Below are positions 44,123 through 54,734 of a DNA stretch of 64,000 nucleotides, in pieces. The position numbers and the translations under genes were made by a program. The DNA is from Ampelomyces quisqualis (Eukaryota > Ascomycota > Dothideomycetes > Pleosporales > Phaeosphaeriaceae): the NCBI GenBank assembly GCA_018398575.1, contig JAGTXZ010000005.1, positions 868,001 through 932,000 of the forward strand, read 5' to 3'. Under the pieces are notes generated by a model. The model saw only the letters and a program-made list of their open reading frames with translations. It did not search any database and was not told the DNA's origin. The stretch's first letter is position 1. The number at the start of each line of letters is the position of its first letter.

Positions 44123-46078
44123 CTACCGCATGTTTTTCTCGATGCCCATTGCATCCGAGTTCCTGAAGCTGCTCCTCTCTCTGCTAGACAGGTCGACAAT
44201 CCCAGCACTGCCTAACGGTCCAACTTCAGCACTTCGCCCTGCGCCTCTTTCGACCTTGTCGCTTTGTTCAAGAACCGCACTGTCAGGGACTGGTTCAATA
44301 ATTTGCCCATGATTACCCCCGACGGACTCCATGGTGAATGGGCTCGCAGTAGGTGCGTCGAGTATACCCAGCTCTTCTGCGGTGAAGAAATGAGGCATAA
44401 TGAAAGTCCGCAATGGAATGTACAAGAAGATGAACACAGGAAAGCCGATCGCAGCAATTGTCTGCGTGATCGCGAAGGTTGCGCCGAAGCCGATGAGCTC
44501 AAGGCCCACGAAACCCCAGATCGCCCAACGGCGCTCGATAAGTGAAAAAGGATCAGAACGAGATGTGAGATGCCGGTCTTTTGCCAGAAAGATAAGCTTA
44601 GCGGTGATCCCGTTTGCCTCTAATGCCTGAATACTCATAACGAAAAACAAGCCCGCAAGGACGGCTTGCGGGATTAGATTCAAAACCACAAGAAGAGGTC
44701 CGGTCATTGTGCCCAAGGTGAGAAGACCCTGAGCAAGGTTTGAGACGCGCTGTTCAACCACGTGATCAACAACTCTTCGTGTGTGGCCTTTGTTCGCCTC
44801 ATCATCCGAATCTGACACTGTGCGTGTGACACATAACGAAGTGGTATGGAAAGGGGCTTGAGGGATGAGGCCATTTGGAAACGGTATCCCAAGGAGACCT
44901 GCAACACCCGTAGTGAGTCCAAGTAAGAAAATGTCCCAGTGGAAGCCGGCGGGCTTCCGCAATGGAAACTCGGTGCCTTGAGCGATGAGACTAGAGACGT
45001 TATGGTCGAACCAGAACAATATAGTCAAGAGAACAGCAAATGGTATGGCGAGAAACACATCGCCTACACTTATGTCCCAGAAATGGATGAACCAGCCGCG
45101 GTCTGTCGTAGGGAAGAATGCCTTCGAGGTAGGTAGCTTGAGCAACTCAACACCCGCCATCTTTCCGATGTGTACAAAACCGGTGAAGAATACGACTGTT
45201 AAGGGCGTGCCGTAGTCCTCGATGAACTTGCGTACGTGACGCTGAAGTAGTGAGGACTGCCCGATGATGCCACAAATATATGCGACAGCCGTAACGAGCA
45301 ACGCAATCATGATGGAAAGATATGCGGATGCATCGTCAACCTCCCATTGTCGAGTGAGCACCTGAATGCCCTTCTGAAGATAGATGAAGGCAACGTAGAA
45401 ACCAAAGATATCACAAGAAAATCTCGTAACGTAGCGTAAGCCGTTGCAGGAATTCGTGATAGCGAGGATCCAGTGGAAAACCAATGACCAGATACCAATC
45501 CAGCACATGAACGCAAAGTAGTTCGTGCCGCGCGGCGTGATGATGTCGTAGACTGTATAGTTGAAAACAGTAATGGGACCGGTAACGCCAACGATCACGA
45601 GCGGTTGCGCTGCTGCGATTGAGAAGACCACGGAAGCCAAGACAGAAGCCAAGAGGACCTCGTTGACGCCAAAACTCTGATCTGTCTTCTCAAACATGTC
45701 GAGCGAGAACGCCAGTGCCGGTAGGATGTTGGCAAAGTACATGTACACGGTCGCTGGTACCACGCGGTAATCCCGGGCATCTATCCAATCGCTCCAGTAG
45801 TATGGTGCTCTTCTCCTGACATCGTTGATCATGCCGCTGAAAAGACGCGTCCTCCACCAGGCCTTCTTCTCTGGGCTTCCCATGTCTGGCGATGATCGCG
45901 TGTGCTCCTCCCCTATCGCATCGTGGTTCGAAGAAGCGTTGCGTTTCGAGGTCGGGACCAGTTGCGACTTCCAGGTCCTGCGTGTGGGTTTCGACAAGGT
46001 TGAGTTTTGTACGGTAGGATCGTGGCCTTGAGTAGATGCAAAAGTTGCATCTGCAACGGGTGGGTTCATGTTATGCAT
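44123..46078 (-). CDS. bor1: SLC4-family anion/borate transporter (Bor1-like)
   Basis: 651 aa, single exon, starting MHNMNPPVADATF (22 more open codons upstream are not conserved-looking). A hydrophilic N-terminus of about 80 residues is followed by RRRAPYYWSDWIDARDYRVVPATVYMYF and 10-14 membrane segments. These include the SLC4 hallmarks AAQPLVIVGVTGPI and FWFDHNVSSLIAQ, and GLLGIPFPNGLIPQAPFHT near the substrate gate. The family exchanges bicarbonate or exports borate; the yeast member Bor1 sits in the plasma membrane and exports boron. The cytosolic C-terminus is Ser- and charge-rich. Length and motif order match the fungal family, so the gene is probably intact. Confidence 0.9.
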   Translation of the reverse strand: MHNMNPPVADATFASTQGHDPTVQNSTLSKPTRRTWKSQLVPTSKRNASSNHDAIGEEHTRSSPDMGSPEKKAWWRTRLFSGMINDVRRRAPYYWSDWIDARDYRVVPATVYMYFANILPALAFSLDMFEKTDQSFGVNEVLLASVLASVVFSIAAAQPLVIVGVTGPITVFNYTVYDIITPRGTNYFAFMCWIGIWSLVFHWILAITNSCNGLRYVTRFSCDIFGFYVAFIYLQKGIQVLTRQWEVDDASAYLSIMIALLVTAVAYICGIIGQSSLLQRHVRKFIEDYGTPLTVVFFTGFVHIGKMAGVELLKLPTSKAFFPTTDRGWFIHFWDISVGDVFLAIPFAVLLTILFWFDHNVSSLIAQGTEFPLRKPAGFHWDIFLLGLTTGVAGLLGIPFPNGLIPQAPFHTTSLCVTRTVSDSDDEANKGHTRRVVDHVVEQRVSNLAQGLLTLGTMTGPLLVVLNLIPQAVLAGLFFVMSIQALEANGITAKLIFLAKDRHLTSRSDPFSLIERRWAIWGFVGLELIGFGATFAITQTIAAIGFPVFIFLYIPLRTFIMPHFFTAEELGILDAPTASPFTMESVGGNHGQIIEPVPDSAVLEQSDKVERGAGRSAEVGPLGSAGIVDLSSRERSSFRNSDAMGIEKNMR

Positions 46079-47076
46079 GGCGTCATAGCCTGTTGAAGAC
46101 TGTAGAAGCGGAGACACCAAGACTCTCGCGCGGACTCTCTGCACTGATAAGGAACAAACTGTGCCGCTGTCTGATTCGCCCCATGCTGACGGTCGGCAAG
46201 CTTGTTGTTCAATAGGTAAGGTGTGGAGCGGATGGTGAAAAAGTTAGCTCGACAAAGACCCCGACTTTGCACCGGCAATAAGCCACAATTGGAAGGCGTT
46301 GACATGTCGTCGAGGCGGAGGAAACGTTTCGTTCCGATCGACAATGCTATGAGACGATCATCACGGCATTTGAGAATAATGGCCATCGTACCGAGATGAT
46401 CTGTAGTCTCGCGGCTCATCTCGGGCCGTTGGTGATGAGGTAAGCAAGGTCTAGTTCGCCACCAAGACGTGGTTTCGATGTAACACAGCAGGCACTACTA
46501 CTTTCAACACTGTTCCGCCGTGAAGCTCAATGCATTCGCGAAAGGAGCTCCTCGCAAAGGATTCCCCCGAGATCTCTTTATACTGCGCCCAAATCAGTCA
46601 TTCGGGTGAACAAAGCTGAGCTTCTGCAGGCCATGTTTTATGTTACACTTTTCCAGCACTTGCCTGTCAGGTAGAGTCGTGACATTTTTAATTTGGATTG
46701 CTGTCGGGTATCGCTGTAGTTGTGTGGAACCCGAGATCCGAGACGAACAGTCGTATCACAATGCCAATGTACTCCGTAGTGCCAATGTAGTGCCAACTGC
46801 TCAGTGCTTCATGTCCACGTCTGCCATACTCGACTGTAGGGATCATCATGTAGTGTTGTAAAAGACTAGACAACTTCTATAGTGTGTCCAGGACCAAAAT
46901 CATTACACGGTCGTTCCTTCGTCAGAGAGCCATCGTAGAGACGCTAGCATGGGCAATGTCTCCATGATTCAGAATCAGCCCCAGACCATGTGCCATTCAT
47001 GTTACGTCCCGTCTGTCCGAGCAGACCTTCGACATGTCCCCTGGGCCGCTACCCTAACGCTATCCTTCCTAAGCCT
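46079..47076. other. Intergenic region upstream of transporter gene
   Basis: 1 kb covering the transporter promoter and the 3' flank of the Gfd2-like gene. Only short frames; nothing recognised. Confidence 0.45.
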
Positions 47077-49073
47077 TCACAAGCCCTTGAGTGGGACAGG
47101 TGCGCCACCATCTCCAACAGCCTCGCTATCGCTCCAACCATCTGCTTCATCGTTGGCGCGCTCCATGGCAGCCTCTTGGGCAGCGGCCAATCTAGCGGCT
47201 TTGTCCTGTTGGCGTATCGTCGTGAGTTCTGTTGAGCCGCGTATAGTAGCTTCGCGCACGCAAATGGCGAGCATGGCTTGTACCTTGACATGAGTTAAAA
47301 AAATCGGACGATCAAGAGCCGGTAATAGTGATACTTACAGTGTACATGGCATCATTGCCGGCATTATGGAGCTTCCATGCAGCGACGTCGAAGTCATTCA
47401 TGATTCGACCCAAGCTTGTAGGCTGCGGATCGCGGCGCCAGGCCTGATACATCTTTGCCGTATCCACAGCCTCGATGATATTTTCGACTTTGATCGGATC
47501 GTAGCCAAGCTGTTGGAGATATTTGACGTCAGTCAAGGTATCGTGGCCCAGGAAGATCAGATTGCGATTTTCGTAGAGACCAAGACCACGCATCGTGATG
47601 CTGGCGAGCTCTTCTTCCGTGGTATTCGAAGGATGCGCACCATAGGGTGGATGAAAGCACGCAGCGACATGGGTGGGAGCTTCCTTCAAGCTGACGAAAG
47701 TGGAAGAACCAAACTCGAAGCCGTCCGGAAAACCATGGACGAATTCATGGTTGGTCAGGTGGCGATGTTCCTTGATCCGGAAGTGACGAGCTTTGATCTT
47801 CTTCCTCCACTCTTCACCGTCCTTGCCTGGTGCAACGCCAACGAGATCTCGAGTATCCAATGTAGCAACCCCAATCTCGGTGATCTTATGGTGAGCCCTC
47901 TCATACGACTCTACATCAACGCAGATGAATACGACTGACTTTTCGAACTCGAAAGGTGCTGGAAGTAGATAGCTCTCAAGCTGCTGGGAGCTAGGCGAAG
48001 TCTTCTGTGCGGTGAGTACGGAGCTTCGCAGTCCAAGGTATCGCTGTGCGCGCTTCAACTGATCAACCATAGATGTCTGTCTACCCAGACGCTCTTGCTG
48101 TTTCGCCGCTTTCCTGGCCTTGTTCTTGTTCTTCTGGACGTCCCAAAGATCTTCCATCATTCTTTTGAACTGCTCGAGTGTACCGCTATCCGGCGGTCCA
48201 TGGGAACTTTCGCCTGCGGCACGGAAGCTGCTGTTGGGTGTGTTGGTCACCATGCTGTCGTATTGCTCACGTGAGCTGGATCGCCCAAGGTAGCGTGGAA
48301 GGCAGGCTGGGTGGTCCGGGAAACGACACGCGAGACCCTCTTCTCGTTGTGCGTCGGTGATCCTTAACGATAGCTTTAGGTGATTGTTGATCTCCTTGAG
48401 AAGATCCTGAACCTGGTTCTCACGGACGAGTATGAGTGGCTCCACTGGATCGGCGTCCCAGACGTAGTACCTGTCGAGGTGAGTGAATTTGCCCTTGGCG
48501 CGAACGGGTGGGTCAGACCTACAGGTCCCATTCGCGCTTCCAGAACTTGCCTGCGTCGAAGAAGGCCGATGCAATGTCCTGAGAGTGGTTCTTGTTACAG
48601 AACCTGTATGGATATTTCGCCAAGGCTTGGATCGGAGTGAAGTGATGGTGAGGTGCGGCTAGGTCGCCTCGATTGAGGTCGCTAGATGGAAGTGCAGAGG
48701 TGTTCGGGGGAGGGTTCGTGACCTTGGACATGTTGCCAGGATTGTACGAGCTCACCGCACCCTCTATCCACACAAAGCGGCCGTCACTGGTCGGTTGGGC
48801 TTCTGGAGGATCTGGCACCACCTCTGCATGCGGGTTGGCCGCATGCTGTTTGCTGCAAGCGGCGAGAGGCGGTTGTGGCCCTTGCAGCAACACACCGCCA
48901 GAATCATCGTCTTCTTGCTCCTGAGTAGGTTCCGGCGGAAGTGATCTTGATGGTAGTGCCTTCTCAGAGGTCAGGAACGCAGTCACATGCTGCCGCCAGA
49001 AGACGGATTCGCCTACATTGATGTCTTTCTGTACCAGTCTGGCCAGTCGTTCGAGACGTGATGCTGGGGCCAT
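47077..49073 (-). CDS. Gfd2/YDR514C-like RNase H-fold protein
   Basis: 629 aa, exons 49073-48523, 48470-47339 and 47283-47077; introns of 52 nt (GTAGGT donor) and 55 nt (GTAAGT donor). The first junction joins KFWKREWDL to YYVWDADPVEP and the second MYT to VQAMLAICVREAT, both in frame. The core (about 370-560) has VVFICVDVESYERAHHKITEIGVATLDTRDL, FLGHDTLTDVKYLQQLGY and NDFDVAAWKLHNAGNDAMYT, an RNase H/DEDD-like exonuclease fold as in yeast Gfd2 and its paralog YDR514C. The Asp-x-Glu (DVE), the Asp in GHDTLTD and the His/Asp in LHNAGND are the likely catalytic residues. In yeast, Gfd2 is linked genetically to mRNA export. The N-terminal 300 residues are mostly disordered, with a basic coiled stretch (KNKNKARKAAKQQ). 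It is divergent from the ING gene. Confidence 0.85.
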
Positions 49074-49519
49074 GGCTCCCGCTTGGATTTGGGGTGTCAA
49101 GCGTGTGGTGGTGGAAGCGTGTGCGTGTTTGTGTTAGTGTTTGTGGGGAAGTAGCAAACGCTGCGCGGGTGGGTGAAGGCAGGTGCCACGCCACGTCCCT
49201 CACATCCGGCAACGACGAACTGCATCTCGGAGTCTGGTGGGTTCCAAGTTTCTTTACGCGTCGTCGTGCTGACGACCTGCGAGGCGAGGCAGAGGTGAAG
49301 GCGGCCGTCTAGCCTTTCCTGATCGGGCATAGCCGGCGGTCCCAGCATGTGCTGCTGCATCGCCGCGGCGGCAGCGCAGAGCACCCGTCGCCATTCTCCG
49401 CGCACATCGCCGTCGCCCTGATTCTCCCGCCCGCCTGCATCGCCGCGTGGTTGGCGAGTCTGACGCGCGCGTCAATCGTCTCTCACCACCACGACCCCGA
49501 CGACTCCCCGCGATGCGCC
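49074..49519. promoter_or_regulatory. Divergent promoter, Gfd2-like / ING genes
   Basis: 446 bp, GC-rich near the ING side. A 57-codon in-frame extension upstream of the ING start is open but compositionally unlike coding sequence. No motif recognised. Confidence 0.45.
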
Positions 49520-52045
49520 ATGGCTGAGGCCGACGCCGCCCGCGACATGGCCCAGCCGGCGCCCAATCCAGACGCCCAGACGACCGTCAACGACTTCCTC
49601 GACTACACCGAGTTCTTTCCGTCGGACCTGGTGCGCTCCCTGACGCTCATTGGCCACCTCGACGCAAACTACCGCGATGCCGTCCACCAAGTGCACGACC
49701 TCACGGGTCTCTACGGCCAGCTCCCCGCCCTCGCCGAGCCGGAGCGCCCCGACCCGGTACTACTACGCAAGCAGGTAGCCCAGTATCTGCAGCGGGCCAT
49801 CAACCAGAGAGAGTATGCCTACGCCGAGGCGTCGCGGCTCTACGAGGTCACGGTGCGCCATTGCCAGCGGTCGTCCATCATCAAGCGCAAGCTGCAGGCG
49901 CAACCCGAGCCGCCGTCGCGCGATCCCACTCCGCCGCCCGTCTCGCCCTCTGCACAGCGATCCTACGTCCGGAACTACGAGCGGCCCCCGCACCTGCGCC
50001 TGACGTTCGATGGCGGCCGACGTGGCGCAGGCGGTGCGCGGCAGCGAGACCACCACAGAAAGCCAGGCGCGCTGCCGTCGACACGTCCGCGAGCACACAG
50101 CGCGTCTTCCGGCTCGTCTGAAAGCGATCTAGACATCAGGTCAAACATCGACCTCGCCATGCCCGTTCGGAAGCACAAGCAGAACAGAGATCGGGCGAGT
50201 GGCTGGCCACGTGCTCAGGGTGTGCTTGGTACCAATGTGCACAGCTCCATCGCCGGAATATCCACCAGCAACGCCCTGGCCCAGCTCATCCCGCCCCCGC
50301 CCGATGCGCAGCCTGGCAGCAAGTGGGCGCCGTGGTTGAAGCTGACGGAATGGGAGATGGCCGTGCTTAGGAAACAGATGAAGAAAAACGCTGTGTGGAC
50401 GCCAAGCCTGACCATGGTGAATCGTGAGCTAGAAAAAAAGCACCGTACACAGGGAGACTATGAGCGGGAGAAGGCGCGCTGCGAAGAGCTGGGCGTAGAA
50501 ATGCTGGATGAAGAACCCGATTCCTTGCAGAACCTGATGAATGCTGAAGGTCTTGGGCAACTGGCATCGACTGCGCCATTACACGAAGCTTCAGAAGGCA
50601 TGCGGGACGACTCGAGAGAAGATGGTGGTAACATGAGCATTCGCCTCAAACCCACAGCGGCGAAAGATGGTCGCAAGATGGATCGACTATCGCAGCGCCA
50701 ACAGGCCATGCGCGATGCGTTGGAGCTCGAGAATGCCACGAGTAAGCTCCAACAAGCCGCCGACAACTTGAAAGAGCTCACATTCGCTTCACACTCGGTG
50801 ACCACACCAGCGTCTCCGAAGAAGAAAACACTTGCAAGGCCCTCCAACAAGCGGAAGCGGGATGCCACACCTCTGCCTGCAACAGAAGACACGGCTGATA
50901 CCCCGAGAGAGGCTTCTGTCGCGACGCCAGACAGTGGGTCAAAGCAACCGGAGGCGAAACGTCCACGCCTGCAGGATGACATCACGTCGCCTCGACTTAC
51001 ACCAGCCTCTGCGGTCTCCACGCCAAGAGATACATTTACATCAGCTGAGCCTTCTCCCGCCGCTGACACGCCTGGGCCTCTTCCCGAGCCACAGAGACAC
51101 GTTAGTGAAGGTATAACAGTGCAAGTACCGCTCGCTCCAGCTGGTCCGAGTACACCGAAGCCCAACAAACCTCTACTGAGAGAGTCGAGCAACTCACCTA
51201 CGCCCCAAGTAAGCTCGCCAGCTGTGTCGAGTGCAGCGCCAGATGTTGCGGAACCGATTGCCCCTACAGCTCCAGCGCCCACTCCTGCACCAGCTCCATC
51301 GACAGCCACTGCAGCTTCGTCGCGGCCTCGCAGAGAGTCTGTTGCGCCGAAAGCTGCGAGCCCGCCTCCTGTTACTGATCAGGCACTCAAATCATCCAAA
51401 GCTTCGACCCCGGCTCCTGAGTCTGCACCCTTAGCGCCAGTACATGCCACACGACCTCGCTCTGCGTGTGGCCATATTCCTCCTCCAAAAGCTCAGAGTG
51501 AAGAACCCAAGCCGAACGTGATTGCCAGATTAACTCGTGAGACTCGTCGTCATAGCATATTCAGTCAATCTGCGCTGGCGACGCCGCCCCAGGGCACCCG
51601 TATGAGTACTCGGAAAAAGCTGCCACCCAAGGGCGAGGTTACTGCTGCGGAAGATGGGCAGAAGACTGTCACGAACGTCAAGCGTGCCCAGGGTAGCAAG
51701 AACAAGAAGAAGAAGAAGGCTGAGGAAGAGTCTGAAGCTGCCGATGAGATCGACCCTGACGAGGAGAAGTACTGCATCTGCGACGATATTAGCTATGGAT
51801 CGATGATATCGTGCGACAACAATGTCGGTCTCAAGGCTCCCAACATTCCAATTTTAGCTAACGAGTCACAGTGTGACAGGGAATGGTTCCATCTACCTTG
51901 CGTTCATATGACTGAGAAAGATATTCCTTCTCGTCGCTCCAAATGGTACTGTCCTGACTGTCGCGTCTCCCTTGGCGTGGATGCCTATGGCAACCCACTC
52001 GTGCCGCCTCCGCTTCCAGGTAGACGGGGTAATGGTAACCGGTAG
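49520..52045 (+). CDS. ING-family PHD-finger protein
   Basis: 825 aa, exons 49520-51823 and 51872-52045. The N-terminal ING helical domain (about 18-110) reads NDFLDYTEFFPSDLVRSLTLIGHLD, then QLPALAEPE and further helices. A long Pro/Ala/Thr-rich disordered middle follows, with basic patches. The C-terminal PHD finger (about 752-800) reads YCICDDISYGSMISCDNN / CDREWFHLPCVHMTEKD and KWYCPDC, with all eight zinc ligands and the aromatic Tyr/Trp cage expected for H3K4me3 binding. ING proteins are subunits of NuA4/NuA3 acetyltransferase or Rpd3 deacetylase complexes; the size and middle resemble the fungal Pho23/Ing1 group. The 48-nt intron is inside the PHD finger, has a weak GTCGGT donor, GCTAAC branch and CACAG acceptor, and is in frame, so retention would insert 16 residues between zinc ligands. 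Confidence 0.88.
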   Translation: MAEADAARDMAQPAPNPDAQTTVNDFLDYTEFFPSDLVRSLTLIGHLDANYRDAVHQVHDLTGLYGQLPALAEPERPDPVLLRKQVAQYLQRAINQREYAYAEASRLYEVTVRHCQRSSIIKRKLQAQPEPPSRDPTPPPVSPSAQRSYVRNYERPPHLRLTFDGGRRGAGGARQRDHHRKPGALPSTRPRAHSASSGSSESDLDIRSNIDLAMPVRKHKQNRDRASGWPRAQGVLGTNVHSSIAGISTSNALAQLIPPPPDAQPGSKWAPWLKLTEWEMAVLRKQMKKNAVWTPSLTMVNRELEKKHRTQGDYEREKARCEELGVEMLDEEPDSLQNLMNAEGLGQLASTAPLHEASEGMRDDSREDGGNMSIRLKPTAAKDGRKMDRLSQRQQAMRDALELENATSKLQQAADNLKELTFASHSVTTPASPKKKTLARPSNKRKRDATPLPATEDTADTPREASVATPDSGSKQPEAKRPRLQDDITSPRLTPASAVSTPRDTFTSAEPSPAADTPGPLPEPQRHVSEGITVQVPLAPAGPSTPKPNKPLLRESSNSPTPQVSSPAVSSAAPDVAEPIAPTAPAPTPAPAPSTATAASSRPRRESVAPKAASPPPVTDQALKSSKASTPAPESAPLAPVHATRPRSACGHIPPPKAQSEEPKPNVIARLTRETRRHSIFSQSALATPPQGTRMSTRKKLPPKGEVTAAEDGQKTVTNVKRAQGSKNKKKKKAEEESEAADEIDPDEEKYCICDDISYGSMISCDNNVGLKAPNIPILANESQCDREWFHLPCVHMTEKDIPSRRSKWYCPDCRVSLGVDAYGNPLVPPPLPGRRGNGNR

Positions 52046-52665
52046 GTCCTCCTGTTAACTCGTTTGGGTACGTACTGAATCTCTTGAGGGGATGGAGTAC
52101 TTAAAGGCGCCTAAACCAGCATAAACAGGCCTCTAATAGTGGACGGCATGACGGCGCAACGGGATTGGGATCAATAAGGGAAACGCAACGGACGTGGCAC
52201 GAGGCGGGAGCGCTGTATGTTTACGGAGATTACGTTCTTAGGCTTGCCACCAACATGTGCGCAACGTAGGTGTTTGGAGTTTGCAGCTCGCTCCACGGAC
52301 AGCTAGTTGATATCATCACCTATAGTCTTTCATCAATTTCGAAAGATTCCGACCTCGATTGCCCTCACTTTCGGCGCCAAGTGCATACGCGAGGCTTTGT
52401 CGTCCTTTCCCAAGGCTTGGTTTCGGCGAGGGTAAGCGAACACGAGGGTGAGGGGCCGCCAGCGAGCTTCCCCGAGCGCCTGGATTGTAAACACCAATGA
52501 ACCTCACAACCTATAACTTCTGATATTATTGCGATACCTATTTCCTGCTCACATATATATTTACCAGCAGCTCGCAGTCTCATCCCCAGACGAGACCTTC
52601 ACGACCGACTCCGACGCAAAGGATCACACGCGCTCACAAGGCTGCGCATTTTGCGAAAAAGCAGC
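52046..52665. promoter_or_regulatory. Intergenic/promoter region
   Basis: 620 bp between two + strand genes. A TATATATATTTA stretch at about 52553-52564, roughly 100 bp before the next start, could act as a TATA element. No gene seen. Confidence 0.45.
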
Positions 52666-53990
52666 ATGCCGATTTCGGTGACATTTGTTCTCGGCAAGAA
52701 AGAAAGCTACTTCTTCAATACGCCTACACACTGGGCATGGTAAGTGGCTTTGCCTCGAAACGTTGACTGGTATTTCGAGCCGCGGTTTTGGTCATGGGCG
52801 TGCAATAGGCTCCTTGAGAACGTCGATAATTGTTCCACCAGCTTGCCTAAAGCCGAGGAATAATTCGATGACCAAATGCTAGCTGATCCACCTCTAGGCA
52901 CAACTTACCGCCAGACGTTGAAGCTTTGTTCACCAAAACCCCAGCAATCCAGGACGTTATTGAACTCGCACTCGGCAACAACGGGACATACTTGATCTCG
53001 TACAGAGATCATGACGGTCAAATACTTTGCAAGCACTACAATCTTCCCAATGCCCTGACTTCCTGGCTGTACTGCTCAAATCCCGGCGTCGTTCGCGACT
53101 TGCCATCTCTGAGCATTACTCTCGGACCCTACGACTCTTACTACGCCTGGGACAAAAACTCGGCGTCTTGGTCGAACCTACCTCCTAAATTAGAGAAGTC
53201 TATACTTAACCGATTAGAAGGTCAAGATACATGGACGACTACCTGGAAGGCGAATGGTGCGGAAGCTCCCAGCTTTGTGAGTTTGGGAGCCGACGAAGCA
53301 TATTGGATGAGGACGGTTAGTGGTGGTGGGTGTTGGGACTTGAAGTGCAGCACGCCGCCTGCCAATCCGGGTGCGGCAGATGGAATGGCAGGACTACGAG
53401 GAACGAACAAATTCTTGGAAGACAGCAGTGATTTCACTGGCATTGCGGTAAGCATGTTTGGTCTCAAAAATACAGTCGCAATCTGATCGAAACAGGCTCT
53501 GCATCTCTTTCCGTCACATTCAGATGCCTACGTGCTCATAAACACAGCTGGTCAGGCCTTCTCAAATCTACCAGAGTTTACATGGCCCGACTACAACAAG
53601 ATAGCCCCAGCATTGCCATCGTTCGCGCAATCCATGCAGCCAATACCGCCACTCCCACTTTCACGCCTTGGCCTGGCACCTCAAGCACCTCTACTACAGC
53701 TACAGCAGGTTGCACAATCGCCATTCCATAAGCAGCAATCACAACAGCAGCAGCCACCTCCTGTTCAGCAGCAAGATCTACAGCATAGCTGCTGCCCACA
53801 AACTGCCTCTGGAGCACCACAAAATTGCTGTGCACAACAGCCCACACTTATGCGACCATATGGCCTGCCTGCACTACTGGGTCTAGGCGCATCTTTTGTT
53901 GCTCAGCCTGTGCCTGTCAACGGGCACGTTCCGGGCCAACAGAATGGCTATACCAGTGCGGCATACTCAGGCGGCCCAATGTACAGATGA
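52666..53990 (+). CDS. Conserved-looking protein with Gln-rich C-terminus
   Basis: 372 aa, exons 52666-52739, 52898-53447 and 53496-53990. The first intron is long for this window (158 nt, GTAAGT donor, TCTAG acceptor); the second is 48 nt. Both joins keep the frame (THWAW-HNLPPDV and FTGIA-ALHLFPSHSDAYV). Residues 1-220 look like a compact globular domain (VTFVLGKKESYFF, YLISYRDHDGQI, LGPYDSYYAWDK, WKANGAEAPSFVSLG) with an alternating beta pattern and several Trp/Tyr. The C-terminal 150 residues are Gln/Pro-rich and disordered, with a CC and an NCC motif. No signal peptide or membrane segment is seen. I do not recognise the family. The clean splicing and contrasting domains support a real gene. 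Confidence 0.78.
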
Positions 53991-54734
53991 GGAACACGGT
54001 TGATTCTGACTTCATCAGATCTCTCATTCTACCTAATATTGACAGCAAGTCCAATTGCCTTGCTGCACTCGTAGTGACTAGGGACTATGAAGTATCGTCT
54101 TCCTGCTCGGAACAGGATTGCGTAAGGTTCTTCGCCTACAGAAGACCTGAAACTTTCCCGCATCACCGCCTGATGCTTGGTGACTTGTGTGTGAGTAGCA
54201 AAGGCGCAGTTGCCTAGAGCTTCCTATTTTTTCTGCCCGCTACCTGCACGGCGACAATATTGACCGGAATCCAACATAGCCACTTCAATCATGTCAGATG
54301 TCCCGTTGCCGTCTCTCCGAGGCGGCTAGCGATTCCCACATTTGCACATTTGCGCAGTAGGCCAGGGTATAACAACTATCAGGCACCTATGGATCGTGTT
54401 CATGACAGGCTTGATCCTTTGTTGTTTCCTGACCATATCTAAGCCTCCAAAGTTTGATTTGGGACTTCGATTCCCGCATCTGCATCTTGTTGTGTTGCGC
54501 AAAATGGAAAAAATAGTCGCATCTACTTATTTATAGGCTCCAAAACCTGCCGAAACTTAGCATATCGAAAGAGCTATCAAGACGAGATTCGCTCTCATCG
54601 AACAGAACAAGAGACTCTGGCTACAATAGCAATTTCGAAGTCTCCCGCTCTCCACTCGACTTCATAGATTCGAACCAGCGTATGTAGCGAGGCGTTCAAG
54701 TATAGCAGCTTCGCTAAATCCTTCAGCAGACATC
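53991..54734. other. Intergenic region
   Basis: 744 bp. A 130-codon frame (53825-54217) overlaps the preceding gene in another frame and is rejected. Nothing else seen. Confidence 0.4.

Noticed and set aside
44264..45215. Several + strand frames inside the transporter gene
   Set aside because: Antisense shadows of a well-supported SLC4-type gene.
54655..54680. GATTCGAACC, a reverse B-box match
   Set aside because: The flanking T-stem does not pair and no A-box lies at the right distance.
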